DNA of 34,160 nt from Sedimentisphaerales bacterium (GTDB lineage Bacteria > Planctomycetota > Phycisphaerae > Sedimentisphaerales > SM23-30): contig JANQJS010000036.1 in NCBI GenBank assembly GCA_028281535.1, positions 1 to 34,160 on the forward strand, written 5' to 3'. The translations under genes and the position numbers were made by a program. The notes under the pieces are model-generated. The model did no database searches. It saw nothing but the letters and a program-made list of their open reading frames with translations, and was not told the origin of the DNA. Of this stretch, positions 1-7,116 are shown one piece after another. Position 1 is the first letter of the stretch. Each line of letters opens with the position of its first letter.

Positions 1-209
1 CGATTGATTACTCAGAAGATGGCACCAACTGGTTTACTTTGGGAACCTTTACCTTCCCACAAGCTCCCGGAACAGGAAGTTACACCGGCTTTGATGCCGC
101 GGACTTCGCGGGTGTTTGTGCTCGTTATGTTATTCTAACGAGCAATAGTAATCATGGTGATGGATTTGCACATTCCCTATCGGAAGTGCAGTTTAATATT
201 GCACCTTAA
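1..209 (+). CDS. C-terminal fragment of a secreted-type protein
   Basis: An open frame enters from the left edge (first full codon at base 3) and stops with TAA at 207-209, leaving about 68 residues. The fragment reads IDYSEDGTNWFTLGTF and later ARYVILTSNSNHGDGFAHSLSEV, ending QFNIAP. The SxDGxxW beginning and the late 'RYVxL..S....G..SLSEV' strand are typical of the second half of discoidin/F5-8 type C-like beta-sandwich domains, common in secreted carbohydrate-binding proteins; this family call is inference from pattern only. No C-terminal membrane anchor, PEP-CTERM motif or dockerin is visible. A strong terminator follows at 321-353, so this gene probably ends its own transcript. Confidence 0.6.
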   Translation, partial: IDYSEDGTNWFTLGTFTFPQAPGTGSYTGFDAADFAGVCARYVILTSNSNHGDGFAHSLSEVQFNIAP

Positions 210-320
210 TTTTGATTTCTACACACTTTATTAATTGGCAGGGCTCTATATCTTTAGAGCCTTGTCGATGTTGAAAATTATATTGAAAGTGTTCTGTTTA
301 ATCTGAATATTTCACTTCCT

Positions 321-353
321 AGCGTGGCATTTAAAAAGTGCCACGCTTTTTTT
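321..353 (+). terminator. Rho-independent terminator after the 5' edge gene
   Basis: A perfect 9-bp stem, AGCGTGGCA (321-329) with TGCCACGCT (339-347), encloses a 9-nt loop and is followed directly by a run of T. A weaker 7-bp stem lies upstream (242-248 with 255-261) without a T run. Confidence 0.85.
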
Positions 354-412
354 ATTAGTATTTAATAATGACTATTTGATACATTGCCTTGTTAAAAAGT
401 TTTAAATATGTT

Positions 413-440
413 TTGCATTTTTACCATGTTCGGGTATAAT
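413..440 (+). promoter_or_regulatory. Sigma70-like promoter ahead of the structured region
   Basis: TTGCAT at 413-418 and a consensus TATAAT at 435-440 are separated by 16 bases. Transcription would start near 447. It lies 60 bases beyond the terminator and more than 500 bases ahead of lpd, so it would produce either an independent RNA or a very long lpd leader. Confidence 0.5.
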
Positions 441-446
441 TCAAGT

Positions 447-587
447 ACGGTCAAAGGGCAGAACCGACTTTATAAAGTCCCTCCAAAACCCTTTCAAAAA
501 TGTAAAAACATGATCAATCATTCCGCGCCTGCAGAATGACCTTGAAAGGAGTTTCAGATGAACATAAACCATTTTTATTTTCCATGA
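447..587 (+). other. Leader with hairpins and a nine-codon ORF
   Basis: Downstream of the promoter are an A/T palindrome GACTTTATAAAGTC, an AAAGGG/CCCTTT pair, and a 6-bp hairpin TCATTC (518-523) with GAATGA (534-539). These are followed by a good Shine-Dalgarno (AAAGGAG, 545-551) and ATG at 558. That ATG opens only nine codons (MNINHFYFP) before TGA at 585-587. A good ribosome site in front of a nine-residue frame is suggestive of a leader peptide, but the ORF may be coincidental. Translation is not proven. Confidence 0.3.
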
Positions 588-589
588 CG

Positions 590-910
590 AATTTCAAACT
601 CATTTGAGTTTCGTTCAATGATGTATAAGTCTTTAATAATGAGTTAGCTTGGTAGGGGCGGTAGCTTGTTGCCGGTGCGTTTGGGTGGCAGCCTCATTTT
701 AGCGTGTTGAGATGGGGATGGTGAATATGTAAATATGTTTCATGTCTCGCCCACGATGAAGCGAGCAACGAGAGCGGGTTATTGTAAAACGGTCGCGGCG
801 TACTTAAATGTAGGCGAACGCCTACTTTGAAAAGGCTTGCTCGTCATCAAAAAACTATCTATACTAAGAGTTTAGGTAGTTTCGGCCGAAAACGTTACCT
901 GGCCGAAGGT
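590..910 (+). ncRNA. Candidate structured RNA (class not recognised)
   Basis: This stretch has no credible long ORF but many inverted repeats. They are: AAACTC 596-601 with GAGTTT 606-611; AATGAG 638-643 with CTCATT 693-698, nesting TGCC 670-673 with GGCA 687-690; a long-range pair of GATGA+CGAGCAA (755-759, 762-768) with TTGCTCG+TCATC (837-848); GTAGGC 810-815 with GCCTAC 820-825 inside it; an 8-bp stem 854-861 with 873-880 containing one G-T pair; and TTCGGCC 881-887 with GGCCGAA 901-907. It is locally richer in G than its surroundings. I looked for signature blocks of RNase P, tmRNA and SRP RNA and saw none. It could be an independent RNA from the 413-440 promoter or a cis-regulatory leader of lpd. 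Confidence 0.4.
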
Positions 911-972
911 GGCGGGGGATCGCTATAACATACCGTAAATTAAAGTATTACACTTTGAAAGGATATCAGGCT

Positions 973-2349
973 ATGCCAGAGAAATACGATGCCGTTGTCA
1001 TCGGTGCAGGACCCGGAGGATACATCGCCGCCAGCCGTTTAGGTGGAAACAAAAAACGTACAGCCGTTGTGGAATACCAGCACATGGGCGGTACTTGTCT
1101 GAACTGGGGTTGCATTCCTACGAAAACGCTTTTACATAGCAGCCAAATGGTTGCCAATTTAAATCACGCTGAGCATCATGGCATCAAAGTCGATTCCTGG
1201 AAAGTCGATCTTGCCACGATGATCGCCCGTAAAGACGAAGTCGTCAAGAAACTACGTGGCGGCGTAGAAGGTCTGATGAAGCGTAAGAAAGTGGATACCT
1301 ATTATGGCAAAGGAAAAATCCTAGGTAAAAATAAAGTCGAAGTCGCTTTAACTGACGGTGGCACAGAAATCCTGGAAACAGATAACATCATTATCGCTAC
1401 AGGATCCGAACCGACGGTGCCAGGTGTTTTCCCGCAAGATCGCACAAAAGTGATGACCAGTGATGAAATTCTTGATCTAACCAAGTTGCCAAAATCTTTA
1501 ACGATTGTTGGTGGCGGTGTGATTGGCTGTGAGTTCGCAACCATCTTCAGCGAGTTAGGCACAAAAGTGACCATCGTTGAAATGGCGGATCGTATTTTGC
1601 CTATGACTGATCAGGATGTCTCAAAAACATTGACCAAAGTCCTGAAAAATAATGGTGCGGAAATTCATACCGACAATGGTGTTGCTAAAATGTCGCTCAC
1701 CAAAAAAGGTGTCAAAACCAAATTGCAAAGTGGCGACGAATTTGAAACCGATCTCGCATTGATTTGTACTGGCCGTCGTCCCTACACTGACAATCTCGGC
1801 TTAGATAAAGTTGGTGTTCAAGTTCGAAATGGCTTTATCGCAATAGATGATCAATGTCGCACGAATGTCTCAAATATTTATGCCATCGGGGATGTGACTG
1901 GAAAGTTACAATTAGCACATGTTGCATACCGCCAAGCTGCTGTAGCTGTGAATACCATTGTGGGCAAACCCGATGCTGAAGATTACTCGGTAGTGCCATC
2001 TGCCGTTTACACGCACCCTGAAATTGCCTGGGTGGGTATGACGGAAGAAGAAGCTGTCTTGCAGGGGATCAAAGTGAAAAAGTCTTCGTTTCCAATGTCA
2101 GCAAGTGGCTTAGCTTTAGCTTATGGTCAAACCGATGGATTGGTCAAAATATTGGCCAACGAGCATGACGAAATCATCGGGGCTCACTTAATGTGTCCAC
2201 ATGCATCAGATGCCATTCAGGAGATCGCCGTTCTGATGAAATCAGAATGCACATTATTTGAACTTGAAGCAACCATTCATGGCCATCCGACATTTGCTGA
2301 GTCGATTGCCGATGCCACGGGCGCTTTATTAGGTGATGGTGCACATTAA
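973..2349 (+). CDS. lpd: Dihydrolipoyl dehydrogenase (E3)
   Basis: A 458-residue flavoprotein disulfide reductase that reoxidises dihydrolipoamide with NAD+ for 2-oxoacid dehydrogenase complexes or the glycine cleavage system, in the cytoplasm. Visible marks are the FAD-binding GAGPGG (residues 11-16), the redox-active disulfide GGTCLNWGCIP (Cys42 and Cys47), the NAD-binding GGGVIGCEFA, the ATG and GD FAD-contact segments, and the C-terminal catalytic HGHPT....E (His438, Glu443). Length is normal for the family. An in-frame TTG lies at 955, but the Shine-Dalgarno GAAAGGA (957-963) sits 9 bases before ATG 973, so ATG is preferred. The gene stands alone, with no E1 or E2 gene beside it, and is preceded by an unusual 600-base structured region. 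The next gene starts about 200 bases on with a different role. Confidence 0.95.
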   Translation: MPEKYDAVVIGAGPGGYIAASRLGGNKKRTAVVEYQHMGGTCLNWGCIPTKTLLHSSQMVANLNHAEHHGIKVDSWKVDLATMIARKDEVVKKLRGGVEGLMKRKKVDTYYGKGKILGKNKVEVALTDGGTEILETDNIIIATGSEPTVPGVFPQDRTKVMTSDEILDLTKLPKSLTIVGGGVIGCEFATIFSELGTKVTIVEMADRILPMTDQDVSKTLTKVLKNNGAEIHTDNGVAKMSLTKKGVKTKLQSGDEFETDLALICTGRRPYTDNLGLDKVGVQVRNGFIAIDDQCRTNVSNIYAIGDVTGKLQLAHVAYRQAAVAVNTIVGKPDAEDYSVVPSAVYTHPEIAWVGMTEEEAVLQGIKVKKSSFPMSASGLALAYGQTDGLVKILANEHDEIIGAHLMCPHASDAIQEIAVLMKSECTLFELEATIHGHPTFAESIADATGALLGDGAH

Positions 2350-2558
2350 TACTTCTTATTAATTGACTTATAGCTCGAGCTTGTGTTGTTAAATTATAAG
2401 GGTGACATGAGTCCCATAGGATGGTAAAATATATAACTAAATGTATTTAAGTGAGTTATAGTCTACCCAATTAATATTTTCTGAACGAAACACATCAGTC
2501 CAACGTTATATATCTATATATGTATTGAATGAATTTGTGCGAGCCATTAGGAATTCGG

Positions 2559-3905
2559 ATGTTCTCCAAATCGCAAAATATTCTAAGTGTTTTTGTTGCA
2601 GTGTTCTATGCTTTTGCAGGCTATTCCAGTCTCTTGGCAGTGTCTGAGGATAATTCGCAAGCTAATCCGCAACTTCCGGATTTGGACCAATCTGCGCGAT
2701 TGATGGATTATCTTCAGTTCGCAAAAGCCAACAATCCAGGGATCAAGTCCGCTTATGATCAATGGCAAGCAGCTTTGGAAAAAATTCCACAAGCGAAATC
2801 GCTTGCAGATCCCAAATTGTCTTATACCTATTTTCTTGAAGAAGTGGAAACACGCGTCGGGCCACAAGAGCAGAAGATTTCTATCATGCAAACATTTCCG
2901 TGGTTTGGCAAAACCGATCTTCGAGCAAATATAGAAACATCCAATGCCAGTGCCCAGTGGCATCAATATCAACATGTCATGCATGGATTATTTTATGAGG
3001 TCAGATCCGCCTATTTCGACTTTTATTATTTAGGGCGTGCGATCGAAATTACCAGAGAGAATTTACAGATACTTAACTCCCTAGAAGAAGTTACGCAAAG
3101 CCAATTTAAGTCTGGTAAAACAGATTATGCCTCGGTCATTCAGTTTCAATTTGAAATCCTGAAGCTGGAAGATTCTCTGCAGAGTTTGGTTGCTTCCAAG
3201 TCGCCGATGCTGGCGCGATTAAATGCTGCATTAAATCGACCACTTGATGCTGATTTGACTTTTCCAACGATCTTGCCTGACTTAAAACTTTATTATTCCC
3301 AAAATCAATTAATTGATATCTTAGAAAAAACCAATCATCGGTTAGCTGCGTTAGGTGATATCTCGAAAAGTCAACAAGCCAAGTTGGAACTTGTTAATAA
3401 AAATCAATACCCTGACATTGGGGTAGGGATTGGCTATATCAGTACTGATGAGGCGGTCATGCCCGTTTCGGATAGTGGGCAAGATCCTGTTACCGTGACG
3501 TTGTCGATAAATCTTCCCATTTGGCATGATAAAAATAGTGCCCAAAAAAGAGAAGCTCGGTTGCAAAAAAATGCAATTCATTATCAGATAGCAAATGAAA
3601 AAAATCTTATTCATGCGCAATTGCGATCAGCCATCTTTCAATGGCAAGATGCTCAACGGAAAAGAGAACTCTACCAAGGTGGGCTAATACCTAAAGTTAA
3701 AAAGACGTTTAAAGTTGTTCAGCAAGATTATACGTCGGGGCGAAGTGACTTTTTAACATTAGTTGATATTATCAGGAGTTTACAAGACTTGGAGCTTTCA
3801 TATGAAAAAGCTTTAACACAACAAGGGAAAGCTTTGGCTCATATTGAAGTATTGGTCGGTGGGCATTTAATCGAATCAGTAAAAAATAAAGAAGTCATAA
3901 ATTAG
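2559..3905 (+). CDS. TolC/CusC-type outer-membrane efflux channel
   Basis: A 448-residue outer-membrane factor, the exit duct of the tripartite metal efflux system encoded with the next two genes. It has an N-terminal signal-like hydrophobic stretch (about residues 6-25). Two tandem OEP repeats rich in long amphipathic helices follow. The first includes ANNPGIKSAYDQWQAA and the ISIMQTFPWFGK segment characteristic of metal-type TolC proteins; the second includes VTLSINLPIWHDKN. An ATG 30 bases upstream (2529) is in frame but has no ribosome site. AGGA at 2549-2552 sits 6 bases before ATG 2559, and starting there puts the signal sequence at the N-terminus. The adaptor gene follows after 34 bases, so an operon is likely. 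No metal-responsive operator is obvious in 2350-2528. Confidence 0.88.
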   Translation: MFSKSQNILSVFVAVFYAFAGYSSLLAVSEDNSQANPQLPDLDQSARLMDYLQFAKANNPGIKSAYDQWQAALEKIPQAKSLADPKLSYTYFLEEVETRVGPQEQKISIMQTFPWFGKTDLRANIETSNASAQWHQYQHVMHGLFYEVRSAYFDFYYLGRAIEITRENLQILNSLEEVTQSQFKSGKTDYASVIQFQFEILKLEDSLQSLVASKSPMLARLNAALNRPLDADLTFPTILPDLKLYYSQNQLIDILEKTNHRLAALGDISKSQQAKLELVNKNQYPDIGVGIGYISTDEAVMPVSDSGQDPVTVTLSINLPIWHDKNSAQKREARLQKNAIHYQIANEKNLIHAQLRSAIFQWQDAQRKRELYQGGLIPKVKKTFKVVQQDYTSGRSDFLTLVDIIRSLQDLELSYEKALTQQGKALAHIEVLVGGHLIESVKNKEVIN

Positions 3906-3939
3906 TGGCGTATATAGAAGATCTTTAGAGGAAGAATGT

Positions 3940-6900
3940 ATGGCAGATAATAGTAAAAAATCAAATAATTCGCCTAAAGAATTAGTAGGCTTTATTTTTG
4001 TGATTTTGTTGGCGGTATTGTTGGGTTATTTTTATGGGAAAAATAAAGCTGGCAATTCTTCAGCAGATCAAACAAGTGAAGAACAAGCCGTGAGTGCATG
4101 GATTTGTCCTATGTGTCCGCAAATCCGAGAGGCTGAATTTACGACATGCCCAATATGTGGTATGGATTTAGTTCCATTAAGTGATGAGGATGTGGGCCTT
4201 GATCCTTCGCAATTGTCTTTAAGTGAAAATGCGATGAAGCTCATTGGAGTGGAAACAATGCCTGTTAAGCGGGAGTTTGTTTCAAATTCGATTCGTATGG
4301 TTGGTAAGATAGATTACGATGAAACGCGATTAGCCTATTTGACCGCTTGGGTTCCTGGGCGATTGGATCGCTTGTTTGTCGATTTTACAGGCGCTTCTGT
4401 ACAACAGGGCGATCATATGGCCGAAATCTATAGTCAGGAATTGTATACCGCCCAGCAAGAATTGATTCAAGCCATTCGAACCGCCAAAGATATCCAAACC
4501 AGCAATACTGATTTCATGCGTACCACCTGGCAGGAGACGATTGATGCTGTACGAGAAAAACTTCGTTTATGGGGTGTCACAGATGAACAGATTCGCGCTA
4601 TAGAGCAAAGTAGTGAAATCAATGATCGTATGACTATTTTTGCACCTATTGGTGGTGTGGTCATAGAAAAACATGTCTCAGAGGGGATGTATGTCAAAAC
4701 AGGATCGCAAATTTATACCATTGCTGATCTTTCTAAGGTATGGGTCATGCTAGATGCCTACGAATCTGATCTACAATGGCTTCGCTACGGTCAGCAGGTT
4801 GAATTCACCACAATTTCTTATCCTGGTGAAACGTTCAAAGGAACCATCTCATTTATTGATCCTGTCTTAAATGAAAAAACTCGGACAGTCAAAGTTCGAG
4901 TGGCCGTTGATAATCAAGATGCTAAACTCAAACCTCAAATGTTTGTCCGTGCCGTTGTTCATTCCAGCATTGCTGCGGGTGGCCGTGTTATGGATCCGAG
5001 TCTATCGGGTAAGTGGGTCAGTCCGATGCATCCAGAGATCATCAAAGATGGCCCTGGGACTTGCGATATTTGTGGTATGCCTCTGGTGACAGCAGAGTCA
5101 ATGGGATATGTTAGTGAATTAGATCAAGCCGAAACACGTCCTCTCGTGATACCTGCTTCTGCGGTGCTTATGACTGGTTCGCGTGCCATCGTATACACGA
5201 AGGTGCCAAACAAAGATAAACCGATCTTTGAAGGAAAAGAAATTATACTTGGTCCTCGAAGTGGCGACTATTATCTGGTCAAAAGTGGATTAAAAGAAGG
5301 TGAAGAAGTCGTCGTTAATGGTAACTTCAAAATCGATAGTGAAATGCAAATTCAGACAAAATTGAGCATGATGACGCTGACTGCTCGAGATGATCGTCGT
5401 TTAAGTCAAGCCTCTGTAAGTGAAGTATTTCGTGAGCAATTAGCTGGATTGATTAAGATTTATTTTTCCATGCAACAATCACTTGCTGCAGATGACTTGC
5501 CGACAACGATTGAGCATACCAAGAAAATGATAGCAGCGGTTCGGGGCGTTGATATTTTATTATTACCTGCTGAATATCGAAAATTCTGGACAGATGCAAA
5601 ACGTTTATTAGGTCCAAATTTGAATAAATCAATCGAGCAAAAAGATATTGATGATTTCAGGATTTATTTTGAACCCGTATCGCAAGCATTTATTGAGCTA
5701 ACCAAGCTCTTTGGCTCGCCGATGGATGAGTCTATCTATTTGACGTTTTGTCCCATGGTCGGCAATGAAGGGGCTTTTTGGTTACAAACCAACAAATTGG
5801 TTCGCAATCCTTACCATGGCGATCGTATGTTAGCCTGTGGAACCATTAAATCCACGATTACCCCGGCGGATGTTTGGCAGAAAGTAAGCGAAGAGATTAA
5901 TCAAAATAGATCAAACTTTACTGAGCCATTAACGCAAATAACATCGCTGAAAGTGTCAGATCCAAATTCCAATAATACAAGTGTGACACCACCACCGGTC
6001 CAGCCGCCAGTTCAGCCAGTAAAGCCAACGTCGCAAGTTTCGCCTCCGACTATGCCGGCAAATCCTCAAAGTCAGAATAGTATGGCGATGAAAAAAGAGA
6101 TGGCAATGGACATGGAATCCATGTTGCCGCCGACGTATGATGATGATATTCGCCAGGAGCTGGTTCGTTTGTTTGAAGTGCTTTTTGATATGCAAGGGAC
6201 GTTGTATTACAATAATACTCGGGAAGCAATCAACGCCTCAAAGACGATGCAGAATGTGATCGTGGAATCTAAAGCACATTTGAAAATGAAACCTGGAAAA
6301 CGGCGTGATCTCATTTCTAATATGTTAGTTAAATTAAAGGATCCACTTAAAAAATCATTAAATACCAAAACGATTGGCGACTATCGAAAATATTATTATA
6401 CGATTTCTGAACAGTTTATTGAAATTGCTAAAGAATTCGGTTCGCCAATGATGTCACAAATCTTCTTGATTCATTGCTCTGAAGGTTTTGATGGCAATGG
6501 TGTCAGTTGGTTACAGAATTCTGTGTCAAAAATTGAAAATCCATATATTGGCTATCTAAAACCAAAATGTGGAAATATCAAAACCGTAATTGAAGTCAAA
6601 GAAATTTGGGATATTAGCCTGGTTTTTGAGCAGAAAGTAAAAAAATTACTGGATCAATATCTAGCGATTCAACAGATGCTTGCTAATGATCGATTTGACG
6701 AAAGCGTTGCTGGTGCAAGGAAGCTATTGGTTGAACTAAAGCGACTCGAGGGGCACCATCTAACACCTCATTCGCATCATTATTGGGAGGCCATTTCTGA
6801 ACGGTTGCAAAATAATACCACAAAAATGGTGTCGCAAAAAACGATCACTGATTTTCGCGATATTTTCCAATTTGTTTCGAAAGATTGTATTGAAATCGCC

Positions 6901-7116
6901 AAAAACCTTCGGTCAAAGAAAGCTGAAACGTTGTATGTTTTTTTTAGTCAACAAGCCTTAAATGGTAAAGGAGCTTATTGGCTACAACGCAGTTCGCAAA
7001 TTCGTAATCCCTATTTTGGTCGAGATATATCAAATGGGCCAGGTTTATTGAATAATGGTGAGGTTAAAGAGACGCTTCCCGTTGATGCTATGAATGGAGG
7101 GATGTCATCCAAATGA
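3940..7116 (+). CDS. CusB-like adaptor with two metal-binding domains and three DUF3347 repeats
   Basis: Periplasmic adaptor (membrane fusion protein) of a Cu/Ag-type RND efflux system, 1058 residues, more than twice the usual 400-450. Order seen: membrane anchor (about 17-34); heavy-metal-binding domain with CPMC....CPICGMDL (54-80); adaptor core (about 90-350) with GRLDRLFV, the QELYTAQQEL hairpin and the FAPIGGVV lipoyl half; a second metal-binding domain SPMHPEI....CDICGM (359-384) placed inside the adaptor; then three DUF3347-like units at about 497-640, 737-885 and 896-1045. Each unit has a helical start, a (D/Y)(F/Y)R.(Y/I)(F/Y) segment, WLQ and NP(Y)xG. A Pro/Gln-rich linker with a Met cluster (Met715, 717, 721, 723, 725, 728) joins units 1 and 2. 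AGAGGAA at 3927-3933 is a good ribosome site. The end overlaps the pump gene by 4 bases. The metal is inferred from family membership. Confidence 0.9.
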   Translation: MADNSKKSNNSPKELVGFIFVILLAVLLGYFYGKNKAGNSSADQTSEEQAVSAWICPMCPQIREAEFTTCPICGMDLVPLSDEDVGLDPSQLSLSENAMKLIGVETMPVKREFVSNSIRMVGKIDYDETRLAYLTAWVPGRLDRLFVDFTGASVQQGDHMAEIYSQELYTAQQELIQAIRTAKDIQTSNTDFMRTTWQETIDAVREKLRLWGVTDEQIRAIEQSSEINDRMTIFAPIGGVVIEKHVSEGMYVKTGSQIYTIADLSKVWVMLDAYESDLQWLRYGQQVEFTTISYPGETFKGTISFIDPVLNEKTRTVKVRVAVDNQDAKLKPQMFVRAVVHSSIAAGGRVMDPSLSGKWVSPMHPEIIKDGPGTCDICGMPLVTAESMGYVSELDQAETRPLVIPASAVLMTGSRAIVYTKVPNKDKPIFEGKEIILGPRSGDYYLVKSGLKEGEEVVVNGNFKIDSEMQIQTKLSMMTLTARDDRRLSQASVSEVFREQLAGLIKIYFSMQQSLAADDLPTTIEHTKKMIAAVRGVDILLLPAEYRKFWTDAKRLLGPNLNKSIEQKDIDDFRIYFEPVSQAFIELTKLFGSPMDESIYLTFCPMVGNEGAFWLQTNKLVRNPYHGDRMLACGTIKSTITPADVWQKVSEEINQNRSNFTEPLTQITSLKVSDPNSNNTSVTPPPVQPPVQPVKPTSQVSPPTMPANPQSQNSMAMKKEMAMDMESMLPPTYDDDIRQELVRLFEVLFDMQGTLYYNNTREAINASKTMQNVIVESKAHLKMKPGKRRDLISNMLVKLKDPLKKSLNTKTIGDYRKYYYTISEQFIEIAKEFGSPMMSQIFLIHCSEGFDGNGVSWLQNSVSKIENPYIGYLKPKCGNIKTVIEVKEIWDISLVFEQKVKKLLDQYLAIQQMLANDRFDESVAGARKLLVELKRLEGHHLTPHSHHYWEAISERLQNNTTKMVSQKTITDFRDIFQFVSKDCIEIAKNLRSKKAETLYVFFSQQALNGKGAYWLQRSSQIRNPYFGRDISNGPGLLNNGEVKETLPVDAMNGGMSSK

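Noticed and set aside
2529-2558. Upstream ATG of the TolC-like gene
   Set aside because: No ribosome site there, and ten extra residues would precede the signal peptide; ATG 2559 has AGGA at good spacing.
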